Shown piece by piece: positions 37,142 to 46,629 of a stretch of 64,000 nucleotides of DNA (positions are counted from its first letter, which is position 1; each line of letters begins with the position of its first letter). A program made the position numbers and the translations under genes. The stretch is from NCBI GenBank assembly GCA_030950395.1, contig JAUZRP010000070.1, forward strand, positions 33,829 through 97,828, written 5' to 3'. The notes under the pieces are model-generated. The model ran no database searches. It had not been told where the DNA came from and saw nothing but the letters and a program-made list of their open reading frames with translations. This stretch comes from Desulfonauticus sp. GTDB taxonomy: Bacteria > Desulfobacterota > Desulfovibrionia > Desulfovibrionales > Desulfonatronovibrionaceae.

Positions 37142-37723
37142 ATGAACAAATGCAACTGCTGCGGCAAATGTTGCCAAACATCACCTCCTACTCTTCATCT
37201 CGAAGATAAATCACTTATACTGAACGATATTATTTCTAAAAATAATTTAATAACCTTAAGAAAAGGAGAAGTAGTATTTGATCATACGGCATCAAAATAC
37301 GTATTTATCTCTCAAGAATTAGTAAAATTAGTTACTAAAAATAATGCTTGCATCTTTCTTTCCAAACAAAATAAATGTCTTATTTACAGCAATAGGCCTA
37401 TAGAATGTAAATATTTTTTATGCACCAACCAAAAATATATTTTACAGATTAAAAATAAACATATTCTAAATAGATTTAATCTTATTTCCATAAACTCTGC
37501 AATAGGAAATATAATACAAGAACATGAACAAATCTGTTCAATAGAAAAAATAAAGGAATGTATTATAAATAAAAAAGAAGGTAAATTAAAAGAAATGATT
37601 TTATTTGATATAAATCTAAGAGAAATCTTAAAAGAAAAGTTATCAATTCCCAACGACAGATTAAACTTTTACTTTGGAAGACCTGTTACAACAATTATAA
37701 ATATTATTAAAACCTTTGTATAA
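37142..37723 (+). CDS. YkgJ family cysteine-cluster protein
   Basis: This 193-residue protein has the N-terminal CNCCGKCCQTSP cluster and a second pair of Cys in CIFLSKQNKCLIYSNRPIECKYFLC. This is the pattern of the YkgJ (UPF0153) family, thought to bind zinc or iron. The C-terminal 90 residues are not recognised. Its start is 18 bases after the tRNA, so it may be transcribed from the tRNA promoter. Function unknown. Confidence 0.82.
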   Translation: MNKCNCCGKCCQTSPPTLHLEDKSLILNDIISKNNLITLRKGEVVFDHTASKYVFISQELVKLVTKNNACIFLSKQNKCLIYSNRPIECKYFLCTNQKYILQIKNKHILNRFNLISINSAIGNIIQEHEQICSIEKIKECIINKKEGKLKEMILFDINLREILKEKLSIPNDRLNFYFGRPVTTIINIIKTFV

Positions 37724-37782
37724 AAAGAGTCCCTGTCCAAACATTGGTTTTTATCCAGTTCACTCAAACCCAAATAAAATAA

Positions 37783-37890
37783 CCAGGATATGGCAGGTTG
37801 ACTATGCTCTAACTCTTTTAACCAATAGGCCAAGGCCTTTACTTTTTTTTAGTGTTAGTCAGGCTCTAGTCAACCTTGCCTATATCCCAG
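37783..37890. repeat. Long imperfect inverted repeat / possible bidirectional terminator
   Basis: The left arm GGATATGGCAGGTTGACTA (37786-37804) pairs with the right arm TAGTCAACCTTGCCTATATCC (37867-37887), about 19 base pairs with two single-base bulges. The 62-base loop contains a further AGGCC/GGCCT element and a run of T. It lies between two convergent genes. Confidence 0.6.
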
Positions 37891-37895
37891 AAATA

Positions 37896-38252
37896 TTAAC
37901 CCCTTTTGCTCACGTACTTACTAAAATAAGATATCTGGCCTGTCCCCTGTTTATAGCCTACAAATCTCTGACGTTCCTGACGGATTTTTTTTAACTCCTG
38001 CCCCACACTCTTATGTAGCTCTTTGGCAATAGAAAGAACTTTTGAATTTAAATCTTTTAGCTTGGTAAGAGTCTCTACAGTAAGAGAAGATGAATTCAAT
38101 AAATCATCTATTCTATTTTTCCTTTGTCTGGCCAAATCTAACACTCTATCCATATCTCCACTTTTTAAGGCAAGTATTTCCTGCTCCACTAAATTTTGAA
38201 TGCTTTGTAATGCTTGTTCCATTTTTTCTACCCTATTATTTAAATTAAACAT
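37896..38252 (-). CDS. FlgN/FliT-like coiled-coil protein (tentative)
   Basis: This 118-residue all-helical protein has long heptad stretches (about residues 5-95) and a Gly/Tyr-containing tail (RFVGYKQGTGQISYF). Size and tail resemble the FlgN-type flagellar export chaperones that bind hook-filament junction proteins, but no diagnostic residue exists. It ends 6 bases beyond the long inverted repeat. The upstream gene on the same strand, a 195-residue protein, is 14 bases away and is likely co-transcribed. Confidence 0.72.
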   Translation of the reverse strand: MFNLNNRVEKMEQALQSIQNLVEQEILALKSGDMDRVLDLARQRKNRIDDLLNSSSLTVETLTKLKDLNSKVLSIAKELHKSVGQELKKIRQERQRFVGYKQGTGQISYFSKYVSKRG

Positions 38253-38266
38253 TTAGAAAAAATTGG

Positions 38267-38854
38267 TTAACCTTTTTTATTTAATTGTTTAAGTATATTA
38301 TCCCAATCTTTTAAGTGTGGTAACAACTCATACTCAATTACATCAGCAAGTAAAATCCAATCTTCTTTTTCTTGAATATCTATAAGCTCAGAAAACAATT
38401 CTGACATTACTTTGACTGCATCATCTAATTCTTTAGTTTCTTTAAAACCACAATCTTGATACAATACAGAAATCATTCCTATAAAGTCTCGCAACACTTC
38501 CAAAAAGTCCTGATACATATCCAAAGCTTCAAAATCTTTTGCCTCTCTAAATAAATTGGCTATTTCTTCTCCGCTTTTTACTAATAACTTAAGAACCTTG
38601 CCTAATTCTTTTACGATTTCTGTAGCCATTTTTTCTATAGACTCTGTCTTAATTTCCACCCTTTCTATTTCATCAACCTCAATGTCTGCTGCTTCATTAG
38701 GATAAAGCTCAGAAAACACTTCCTCATTTACGTACACGTCGGTTACTATCCTATCCTTTAACCCCTCACTCTCCATTACCTTGACCAATAAATCTTCCAA
38801 ATTAGAAAAATTTTTTATCTTTAGATCTATTTCTCTGCCATCCACAATAATCAT
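38267..38854 (-). CDS. Acidic helical hypothetical protein
   Basis: This 195-residue, strongly acidic protein has a beta-like start (IIVDGREIDLKI, IVTDVYVNEEVFSEL) followed by helices (about residues 70-190) without membrane segments. I do not recognise the family. With the FlgN-like gene after it, a role in flagellar assembly is possible, but only by context. A GAGGAT-type ribosome site precedes the ATG. Confidence 0.72.
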   Translation of the reverse strand: MIIVDGREIDLKIKNFSNLEDLLVKVMESEGLKDRIVTDVYVNEEVFSELYPNEAADIEVDEIERVEIKTESIEKMATEIVKELGKVLKLLVKSGEEIANLFREAKDFEALDMYQDFLEVLRDFIGMISVLYQDCGFKETKELDDAVKVMSELFSELIDIQEKEDWILLADVIEYELLPHLKDWDNILKQLNKKG

Positions 38855-38961
38855 CTTCCTATCCTCCTGGTATCTTTTTCTTTACTTAAACTTTTATCAA
38901 AATTTATTCAAAAAAAATGCCAACTTTCTACTACTAATTAAAAATTAATTCTACAAATTAC

Positions 38962-38973
38962 CAATTACTAATT
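38962..38973. repeat. Short palindrome CAATTACTAATT (copy with ACAAATTACC)
   Basis: CAATTA-c-TAATTG is a perfect palindrome in this copy. It overlaps the stop of the neighbouring GT9 gene. The flanking TACAAATTACC also accompanies the 14858 copy, on the other side. Confidence 0.5.
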
Positions 38974-40491
38974 GCCACACCTTCTCAAAAGATTATTAAA
39001 AAAATTAAAGTAGCGAGCACTTACTTTGAGCAACCCTTCCAGATCATTTGCATATTGTTGAGAATGAACCAGCCAAAGGTAATATAAAGGTACAAAAAAT
39101 TTACTTTTCATTAAAAAAGAATTAATTTTATTGTAAAAAAATATGATTTTATTGTTTCTCATTTTTCTAAAATTTATATTTACGTTTAAAGTCTTTAAAT
39201 TTTCCAAAAAAACAAGAAAATATGAAGATAAAATATCTATTTCTTCTTTAAAGTTTATATCAATTTTTAATAAATCTAAGTCATAGTCATTATTATCAAT
39301 TATAAAATTATAATAAATATCTTGAGAAAAACGCATAAATTCATATCTATTATCGTTGATAGATAATTTTTGTAAAAAATATAAATTTTTTTTAAATCCT
39401 ACTCTATATAAACGAATGTCAGAAGTATTTATTTTATCTAAATTATAATTTTTAATACATTGAAAAACGTACTCAGGTAAAACTTTAAACCTACAGGTAA
39501 AATTATTCTTGCATTTAGTTTGAAAGGAACAAGGATGACAGTCCATATTTGGTTCTAAACAAAGACAAGATTCTAAATAAGGACCTGTATCCCAAGCCTG
39601 GGCTGTAGCTAAAAAAATTGCTATTATTTTAGTTCCCAAGCCAGCAGCTAAATGCATGGTCCCTGTATCATTGGTAACTAAGTACTTTACTAATTTTAAA
39701 ATACAGGCCAAATCCTTTAAAGAAGTTTTGCCAATCAAATTTAGGACAGGAAAATTGGCTAATCGTTCAAATTTTTGACCTAAGACAATTTCGTGTTTAG
39801 AGCCAAGTAAAACAGGTACGAGTTTTAATTCTGAATAACACTTCTCTCCTAGTCTAACAAAGTATTCAACAGGCCAGCGCCGTTTTTCTGCACTAGCTCC
39901 TAGTTGAAATCCTATAAAATCCTGTCCCTTTACTTTAGATCTCAACTGTTTTTGCCAATAAAAAACGTTAGTTATATCTGGATTTTTCAAAACAAACTTT
40001 ACTTTTTGGGCACGCTTAGGATCTACTAACCCCAAATTTAAATCTACCAAATTTAAGGGGGAAAGCTCTCTAAAACTAGATGCTGCCTGCAAAAAAGCCG
40101 CCCAGTCGTTGCTATACATAGCAAAACCTAATTTATCTAAAAAAAAACCTTTTTTTTCTGTCTCAGGGAAAAATAAAGTAAATAATCTAGCAGGCAAAGA
40201 CGGAGTTAAATTTATTATTTCATCAGGATTAAATTCTGATTTTATTTGGTTTACAAAATTCAAAAGCACATTCAAACCTTTTTGCCAATGACCTTGGTCT
40301 AAATAACGAAGCACATCTGTGCCTGGAAAAGAAAATACAGTATCAACAGAAGTCAAAAACTCTGTTGTATTTATAAAATATTCCAGACAACACAGGGCCA
40401 AATCATTTTCTTGGGCAACCAAACTAAGTAAAGGCTGACTCTGGAGAATATCTCCAAACCTGGTCAAATTTATGACAAGTACCTTTTTCAC
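38968..40491 (-). CDS. GT9 glycosyltransferase with C-terminal extension (second copy)
   Basis: This 507-residue protein has the GT9 start KVLVINLTRFGDILQSQPLL, the donor-site segment GFQLGASAEKRRWP, and YLVTNDTGTMHLAAGLGT. A Cys cluster, CHPCSFQTKCKNNFTC, follows the core, as in the other GT9 of this window, and then comes an unknown region of about 170 residues. The GTG start at 40491 has AGGTAAGCG just upstream and lies 3 bases after the hypF stop. Sugar and acceptor are unknown; LPS core or flagellar glycan are likely. Confidence 0.86.
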   Translation of the reverse strand: MKKVLVINLTRFGDILQSQPLLSLVAQENDLALCCLEYFINTTEFLTSVDTVFSFPGTDVLRYLDQGHWQKGLNVLLNFVNQIKSEFNPDEIINLTPSLPARLFTLFFPETEKKGFFLDKLGFAMYSNDWAAFLQAASSFRELSPLNLVDLNLGLVDPKRAQKVKFVLKNPDITNVFYWQKQLRSKVKGQDFIGFQLGASAEKRRWPVEYFVRLGEKCYSELKLVPVLLGSKHEIVLGQKFERLANFPVLNLIGKTSLKDLACILKLVKYLVTNDTGTMHLAAGLGTKIIAIFLATAQAWDTGPYLESCLCLEPNMDCHPCSFQTKCKNNFTCRFKVLPEYVFQCIKNYNLDKINTSDIRLYRVGFKKNLYFLQKLSINDNRYEFMRFSQDIYYNFIIDNNDYDLDLLKIDINFKEEIDILSSYFLVFLENLKTLNVNINFRKMRNNKIIFFYNKINSFLMKSKFFVPLYYLWLVHSQQYANDLEGLLKVSARYFNFFNNLLRRCGN

Positions 40492-40494
40492 CGC

Positions 40495-42774
40495 TTACCT
40501 CAATCTAATTTGTCCATAAAAGGCCTGACCCAGAGAAATACAACCATCGTTAGGGGGAAGTATATGGTGCATTACAGGAATTAAATCTTTTTTTTCTACC
40601 AATACAGGCAAAAAATTGGCAAAAGTACGATTCTGCATAACCCCTCCACTAAAAGCTAAATATTGTACTTGCATTTTTTTGGCTAAATTCCCACCTACTT
40701 GGGTTAACACGTTCATCAAACTCAAGTGAACTTTTCTGCTAATCATTCCTGGATCAAGTTTAAGCTCCAAATCCTTTATTATTTGTCTAAAAAAATTATA
40801 GGTATCAATAACTAATAGAGAATCTTGTTTTTCTACTTCCCAGGTATAAAGTTCTTTTATTTCTTCTGTGGCCTGAATTTTTTCTAAAATAACAGGAGCT
40901 TGTCCTTCATAAGATATTCTACTAATCAACCCCAAAAGAGCAGTAATTCCGTCTAAAATCCTCCCTAAACTAGAGGACCAAACTACGTTAACGTTTTTCT
41001 CCAACATAGTTAAAATAATTTTTTGGGCCTTAGATTCTAAGCCTCTTAAGCAACACTTTTCTATCAGTTGCAATTTCCAAAGCAATCCAAGGGCTATTCG
41101 CCATGGTTCCAAAACAGCCATATCTCCACCTGGCAAAGGAATAGATTTAAACGTAGCTACCCTAAAGTGTTTTCCTTTAGTGGGATCAACGTATAACAAT
41201 TCTCCTCCCCAGAAATTTTTATCTTCTCCAAGGCCTGTTCCATCCAGTGCCCAGCCAAGTACTGGTTCTGTAATCTTATTTTCGGCAATCACTGCGTAAA
41301 TGTGGGCAAAATGATGTTGTAGTTTTAGATGTGGTAGATTTTGTTCCTGAGCAAAATTTGTACTCATGTAGTCAGGGTGTAAGTCTGACACGATTAATTC
41401 TGGCTCTATTTCCAAAATTTTTTGAAAATGACTTATAATTTCTAGAAAAAATTGATACGTTTCCAGATTTTTTAAGTCTCCAATATGTTGAGACACAAAA
41501 GCCTGATTATTTTTTAAGAAACAAATGGTGTTTTTTAATTCTGCTCCAACTCCAAGGACATTGCCTCCATTTTTAGGTAAAAAGACAGGTAAAGGCACAT
41601 ATCCCCTTGCCCGTCTATAAAACAATTTTCCCTTAGAACAAATAGTAACTACACTGTCATCACAACGAACTAAAATATCTCGATTATGGAGCAAGAAAAA
41701 ATCGGCAATATGTTGGAGTTTACTCAAGGCTTCTCGATTTCCCAGAGAAATAGGTTCAGATGCGCTATTACCAGAAGTCATAACCAACACTGGGAAATCA
41801 TCAGTACAATCAGCTAAAAACTTAAACAAAATCAAATGCAAAGGAGTATAAGGAAGCATTAAACCCAGCGTATTTGTATCCGGAGATAAATACAAATCCT
41901 GATCAGGATCTTTTTTGGCCAGCACCACAATAGGACGCTCAGCACTTAACAAAAGTCGCTCTTCTTCTTCACTCACCTGACATAATTTTCTGGCATCCTC
42001 TATACTTCTCACCATTATAGCCAATGCCTTAGACGGCCTATGTTTTACCTGACGTAAACGTAATACAGTCTTTTTATTTCGTGCATCACAGGCCAGATGA
42101 AATCCACCCAATCCTTTAATAGCTACAATATGACCACTCAAAAGCAAATTCGCTGTTTGCCAAATGGCATCTACTCCTCTAGTTAACTCATTATTTTGGG
42201 CATCCACTAACCACACCTCAGGTCCACATTCAGGGCAGGCATTGGGTTGAGCGTGAAATCTTCTATCCAGAGGATCTGAATATTCCTGCAAGCACTCCTC
42301 ACACATTTTAAAACAAGCCATAGACGTTTTTGGCCTATCATAGGGAATAGACTTTGTGATAGTAAACCTGGGGCCACAATTGGTACAGTTAGTAAAAGCA
42401 TATAAAAAACGTCTATCTTTAGGATTAAATACATCCTGTTCACAATCTGTACAAATGCTTACGTCCGGACTAATTAAAACATTATGTCCTTCTCCTTTTT
42501 GACTTAAAATGATATGAAATTCCCTTTCCCCAAAAACCAAATTTTTATCCTCTTCCCTGAAATCTACAATCAAAGCCAAAGGTGGTAACTGTTCTTTTAA
42601 TTGCCTGGAAAAATTTGCAATATCTTTTTTAGCGCCTTGCACTTCTATTACTACGCCCAGAGAAGAATTTTTTACCCATCCCGTTAAACCTAACTCTCTG
42701 GCCAATCTATAAACAAAAGGACGAAAACCAACGCCCTGAACCTTGCCACTAACAATAAATCGTTTTCTGACCAC
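40495..42774 (-). CDS. hypF: Hydrogenase maturation carbamoyltransferase HypF
   Basis: This 759-residue protein makes the cyanide ligand precursor for [NiFe] hydrogenase by transferring carbamoyl to HypE. Domains in order: acylphosphatase-like (1-90, KVQGVGFRPFVYRLA), two zinc fingers (CTDCEQ..CTNC and CEEC..CPEC near 109-184), a YrdC-like domain (205-400), and a Kae1/HypF carbamoyltransferase with the metal motif HHFAHIYAV. The GTG start has AGGA seven bases upstream. No other hyp or hydrogenase gene is in the window, so it is an isolated maturation gene. Confidence 0.95.
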   Translation of the reverse strand: MVRKRFIVSGKVQGVGFRPFVYRLARELGLTGWVKNSSLGVVIEVQGAKKDIANFSRQLKEQLPPLALIVDFREEDKNLVFGEREFHIILSQKGEGHNVLISPDVSICTDCEQDVFNPKDRRFLYAFTNCTNCGPRFTITKSIPYDRPKTSMACFKMCEECLQEYSDPLDRRFHAQPNACPECGPEVWLVDAQNNELTRGVDAIWQTANLLLSGHIVAIKGLGGFHLACDARNKKTVLRLRQVKHRPSKALAIMVRSIEDARKLCQVSEEEERLLLSAERPIVVLAKKDPDQDLYLSPDTNTLGLMLPYTPLHLILFKFLADCTDDFPVLVMTSGNSASEPISLGNREALSKLQHIADFFLLHNRDILVRCDDSVVTICSKGKLFYRRARGYVPLPVFLPKNGGNVLGVGAELKNTICFLKNNQAFVSQHIGDLKNLETYQFFLEIISHFQKILEIEPELIVSDLHPDYMSTNFAQEQNLPHLKLQHHFAHIYAVIAENKITEPVLGWALDGTGLGEDKNFWGGELLYVDPTKGKHFRVATFKSIPLPGGDMAVLEPWRIALGLLWKLQLIEKCCLRGLESKAQKIILTMLEKNVNVVWSSSLGRILDGITALLGLISRISYEGQAPVILEKIQATEEIKELYTWEVEKQDSLLVIDTYNFFRQIIKDLELKLDPGMISRKVHLSLMNVLTQVGGNLAKKMQVQYLAFSGGVMQNRTFANFLPVLVEKKDLIPVMHHILPPNDGCISLGQAFYGQIRLR

Positions 42775-43071
42775 AATTATTTCCTAAGTAAAAACTTGCT
42801 CTCTAAAAAAGTTAAAAAAATAAATAACAAAAAACAACAAGTTAAAGGCAATTTCTAAATTGCCCTACTACTCAAAAACTTCTCTTCCCCTAAAATCTCT
42901 AAAACTTCTAACACCTCTACAGAATTTAATAAAATAATCCAGCAAAATAAAGATTTATTTTTTGCTCCTGATTATCTAAAAAAAACAAAAAAATCTGGCT
43001 TATATTTTTTAGTTTTACTTTTAACCCTGATTTCAAAATTACTATCTACTTTAAAATTCACCTTAAGAGCA
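42775..43071. other. Spacer with a perfect short hairpin, possible IS remnant
   Basis: The stretch between hypF and the transposase fragment. GGCAATTT-CT-AAATTGCC at 42847-42864 is a perfect 8-bp inverted repeat. The transposase frame stays open leftward to about 42961, but its protein is not similar to known transposases there, so only the part from about 43072 is assigned. Confidence 0.4.
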
Positions 43072-43392
43072 GTAACGTGTAAGGAAAATAACGTAGAGCA
43101 TCGCCTTATAAAGCCAGGTTCTCCCCAAACAAATGGGACGGTTGAGCGCTTCAATGGCCGCATTTCTGAAGTCATAAGTCAAACCATGTTTAGCTCTAGT
43201 GAAGAGTTAAAACGGACTATTTATAAATACTTGCGCCCGTATAACCACCACATACCTCAAAGTTCCCTGGGCTATCTGACTCCTATGCAAGCTCTAAAAA
43301 AATGGCAACGAACTCATCCTCGTCTTTTTGTTAAATCGGTTTATAACTATGCGTTACTTGACAGTTTATCAACCATTAAATTTCTTGATTAG
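43072..43392 (+). pseudogene. Transposase fragment (integrase core, IS481-like)
   Basis: About 106 codons without their own start encode the C-terminal part of a DDE transposase: LIKPGSPQTNGTVERFNGRI (the region of the third catalytic Glu), followed by the KYLRPYNHHIPQSSLGYLTP pattern and TPMQALKKW. The first two catalytic Asp and the N-terminal helix-turn-helix are missing. The matching terminal inverted repeats were not found. It is a relic and cannot transpose. IS481 is the best guess for the family. Confidence 0.75.
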
Positions 43393-43446
43393 CAGATAAT
43401 TTAAAGTTAATCTGTTATTTCAAATTACTAAAAAACTCCCATCCAA

Positions 43447-43809
43447 GTGACAAAAATGGGATACGGATTAAAAATATACGAAAGTCTTAGAGAGCTTGGT
43501 GAAAAGCAAGCCAAAATTTTGGCAGAATTCGTTGAACACATGGAAAGCCAAAAATCTGCTACAAGCAAAGAACTCATAGAAACTGAGTTTCGTGTAAAAA
43601 AAGAACTTAAAGCAACAGAAAACATCCTTCAAAAAGAAATAGAACAAATTAGATTGAAAATTAAAGAAACAGAACTTAAACTCCAAAAACAAATAGAGCA
43701 GGTTAGATTAGAAATTGCAAAAACTAAAACTTCTTTAGTAAAATGGATGTTTTTGTTTTGGGCTGGACAATTGGTAGTTATAATTAGTATTTTACATTCT
43801 TTTTTTTAA
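43447..43809 (+). CDS. Coiled-coil protein with C-terminal membrane segment
   Basis: This protein of up to 120 residues has a long charged coiled coil (about 25-95, repeated EIEQIRLKIKETELKLQ-like heptads) and one hydrophobic segment at the C-terminus (WMFLFWAGQLVVIISILHSFF). This resembles DUF1640/CCDC90-like small membrane coiled-coil proteins. Start is GTG 43447 or ATG 43456, and neither has a good ribosome site. It lies between the transposase relic and addB. Function unknown. Confidence 0.6.
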   Translation: MTKMGYGLKIYESLRELGEKQAKILAEFVEHMESQKSATSKELIETEFRVKKELKATENILQKEIEQIRLKIKETELKLQKQIEQVRLEIAKTKTSLVKWMFLFWAGQLVVIISILHSFF

Positions 43810-43819
43810 AATAATAACG

Positions 43820-46609
43820 ATGCAATCTATTTACGTTATATCCCCTTCTAAAAACATATTAAAACTACTTGCAGACAATCTTATTACAAAAAAACACTTT
43901 TCCTCTTTAATAATCTTTCCGCACAGAAGACCTGCAATTTATCTAAAATATTACTTAATGCAAAAATTAAATAAAAACTTTATTTCTCCTCAAATAACCT
44001 CTTTTGAAGATTGGGTATCTGAACTCTTTGTTAATATGGAACAACATCCCAGGCCCTGCCTTAGTGAATACGATCAGGCCTGGCTGATTTACAAAACAGC
44101 CCAAAAAATTTTACCAGATAAAGAACTTGTTTCTTCGTGGGATGATTTTTTCCCCTGGGCTCTTAAGATAGTCAATTTATTTAAAGAATTTGACCTAGAA
44201 CTTGCCTGTCCTAAAAATTTATACAATCCTCCTACAGAAGAAGAATTGCCCGTGCAAGCGGCTCAACTTTTAAAACACATAGGTCAACTTTACGCTAATT
44301 TTAATCAAACATTGGAAGAAAACAACTACACTACCCTGGGAAAAAGAATTAGATTTTTAGCAGAAAATGACTTTCCCTTGCCTGAAGTCCCTGTTTATCT
44401 AGTAGGTTTTTACGCTTTGACCAAAGCAGAAGATCGTATTTTTAAAAAATTACATGAAAATGGAGCGCATATTTACTGGCACGCAGACAAAGATAACCTT
44501 CCAGAGCTCTATCGAAGATGGCAAAAACAATGGAACGTGCCTCTAATATCCATAGGTCAACCACCTCAAAAGCCAAAACTTTATTTTTTTGAAGCCCATG
44601 ACCTACACTCTGAACTAAAAGAACTTCAACAAAAATTACCCTCTAAAATAACTGATCCTGCTCCAGATAAGCACGCAATTGTGCTTTTATCTCCTACCAG
44701 CCTTATTCCCCTTACCTATCACCTGCCAGACGGTCCTATTAATCTAACTATGGGTTATCCCCTCAATTTAACAGGTATTTATAATTTTTTTACGGCCTTA
44801 TTTGAACTCATTTTGAATAAAGATAACAACAGCTATCCTTTAAAAAATTTTATAGAATTTTTAAAAACTCCCTATTTAGAAAAAAAGCTCCACTTCAATC
44901 AAGACAACTTGCAATTTGCCTCTCCTTTTCTCTCTCAAAAAGAAATTTTAGATATTTTTGAAAACAAAACCTATTTAAGCAACTTATTTGAACACGTAAT
45001 AAACCCCATAGAAAAGGCTAATACTACTTATAACTTAGCCAAGGCTTTGAAAAAAGTTTTCTTCTTTTTAAATCCAGAGACAAATTTTACTTCTTTTGAA
45101 AAAGAATTTTTAAAAACCATTTTAGAAAACGTGTTTCCTGTGCTGGAAAATTCTTTATTTGCCAATATCCCCATGAGTATGAACACTCTTTTTAACTTTT
45201 TTGAACAATTAATCTCTTCTATAAGAATCCCTTTTGAAGGAGAACCTCTAGCAGGACTACAGGTAATGGGACCTTTAGAAACAAGATTGCTCTCTTTTTC
45301 TGAAATATTTTTTTTAGACCTTAATGAAGGCATTATGCCTTCTGTAGAAGAAGTAAATCCTCTTATTCCCCACGGACTCAGACAGGCCATTGGCCTGCCT
45401 GAAAAAGAAAGACAAGAAGCAATTTTGCGCTATCATTTTGAAAGATTTTTTCTTACAGCTAAAAAAGTTCACTTGTTCTGGCAATTTTCCACTACTGGAG
45501 GTGATTCTAGTCTGGAAAATAAAAAGATTCGTAGTCGTTATATAGAAAAGCTCATCTGGGAAATAGAAGTCCAAAAAAACAAAATTCTTTCTCCAGACCA
45601 AGAACATAATTTTAAAAAATCTACCTTTAACATATCTCTTGATAATTTTTTTAACTCTAATTTTATAAAAAAAAATCAAGCTTTAAAAGAAAAAATAAAA
45701 ACCAAATTACAGACAATTTCGCCATCTTTATTAGAACAATATCTAAAATGTCCTCTAAATTTCTATTATCAATATCTAGCAGAATTGAAAAAAAATGATT
45801 TGCCCCCAGAAGTGGATTTTGGACAAATAGGAACAGCAGTTCACAAGACTCTACAAAAATTTATTGCTCAAATAGCTAAAAATAAATTCCCTGCTACAAT
45901 AAAAAAACAAGATCTCGATTTAAATACACTTATACAATATTTTGAAGAAGAATTAAACAATAGTCCACTTTTAAAATCCTTTTCCCAAGAAAGAAAATTC
46001 CTTTTACGTAAAGGAGCAGAACATAGATTTTCAAAATACATAAAACACCAACCAGAACAGACAAATGTTATCTGCCTAGAAAAAAAATTAAATTCAACCC
46101 TAACCATGCCTGAACTAGGAGAAGTAACTCTCAGCGGACGAATAGATAGAATTGATCTCAGAAATGAGGTGTTCATAATTTTAGATTATAAAACAGGTTG
46201 GGTGCCTGAATTCTCTATCTCTAAATTACAAAAGATATCTCCCCAAAAATGGTTAAACCAAAATCAATATAACGAAGATACTTTTCTACAACTTACAGAA
46301 CTAGAAGACATCCAACTTCTTTTTTACATTTATTTATTTATCCAAAACAATCAATCTAAACAATCTGACCTATGGTCTAAAACTACAGCAGCGTATATTA
46401 ATCTACGAGATGATGGCCAGGAAAAATACCTTATTAAACCTCAACATATTTCTTCTAACTATTCTGAATGGATAAAAGAAGAATTAGAGTATTTATTAAA
46501 ATACATAATTTTGCACATTATCTATTCTGACTATATTTATCCCACACCCAATAAAGTCCATTGTCAGTATTGTGAATTTAAACTATTTTGTAAGTATGGA
46601 GAAATATAA
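43820..46609 (+). CDS. addB: AddB-type nuclease subunit (inactive helicase plus PD-(D/E)XK)
   Basis: This 929-residue protein is of the AddB type in a RecBCD/AddAB-like complex that processes double-strand breaks. The N-terminal two thirds match the UvrD-like helicase fold without a Walker A site. The C-terminal nuclease has GRIDRIDLRNE and VFIILDYKTGW (the D and D-x-K of the PD-(D/E)XK site). Four Cys, CPLNFYYQY and HCQYCEFKLFC, form the 4Fe-4S cluster typical of AddB. It precedes the helicase gene by 20 bases. Symbol by family type; sequence divergence is high. Confidence 0.85.
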   Translation: MQSIYVISPSKNILKLLADNLITKKHFSSLIIFPHRRPAIYLKYYLMQKLNKNFISPQITSFEDWVSELFVNMEQHPRPCLSEYDQAWLIYKTAQKILPDKELVSSWDDFFPWALKIVNLFKEFDLELACPKNLYNPPTEEELPVQAAQLLKHIGQLYANFNQTLEENNYTTLGKRIRFLAENDFPLPEVPVYLVGFYALTKAEDRIFKKLHENGAHIYWHADKDNLPELYRRWQKQWNVPLISIGQPPQKPKLYFFEAHDLHSELKELQQKLPSKITDPAPDKHAIVLLSPTSLIPLTYHLPDGPINLTMGYPLNLTGIYNFFTALFELILNKDNNSYPLKNFIEFLKTPYLEKKLHFNQDNLQFASPFLSQKEILDIFENKTYLSNLFEHVINPIEKANTTYNLAKALKKVFFFLNPETNFTSFEKEFLKTILENVFPVLENSLFANIPMSMNTLFNFFEQLISSIRIPFEGEPLAGLQVMGPLETRLLSFSEIFFLDLNEGIMPSVEEVNPLIPHGLRQAIGLPEKERQEAILRYHFERFFLTAKKVHLFWQFSTTGGDSSLENKKIRSRYIEKLIWEIEVQKNKILSPDQEHNFKKSTFNISLDNFFNSNFIKKNQALKEKIKTKLQTISPSLLEQYLKCPLNFYYQYLAELKKNDLPPEVDFGQIGTAVHKTLQKFIAQIAKNKFPATIKKQDLDLNTLIQYFEEELNNSPLLKSFSQERKFLLRKGAEHRFSKYIKHQPEQTNVICLEKKLNSTLTMPELGEVTLSGRIDRIDLRNEVFIILDYKTGWVPEFSISKLQKISPQKWLNQNQYNEDTFLQLTELEDIQLLFYIYLFIQNNQSKQSDLWSKTTAAYINLRDDGQEKYLIKPQHISSNYSEWIKEELEYLLKYIILHIIYSDYIYPTPNKVHCQYCEFKLFCKYGEI

Positions 46610-46629
46610 ATAACACTCAAGGTAAAACT

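Noticed and set aside
37716..37994. 92-codon open frame on the plus strand after ykgJ
   Set aside because: It starts from TTG inside ykgJ, has no ribosome site, runs through the long inverted repeat and overlaps the minus-strand FlgN-like gene by 99 bases.
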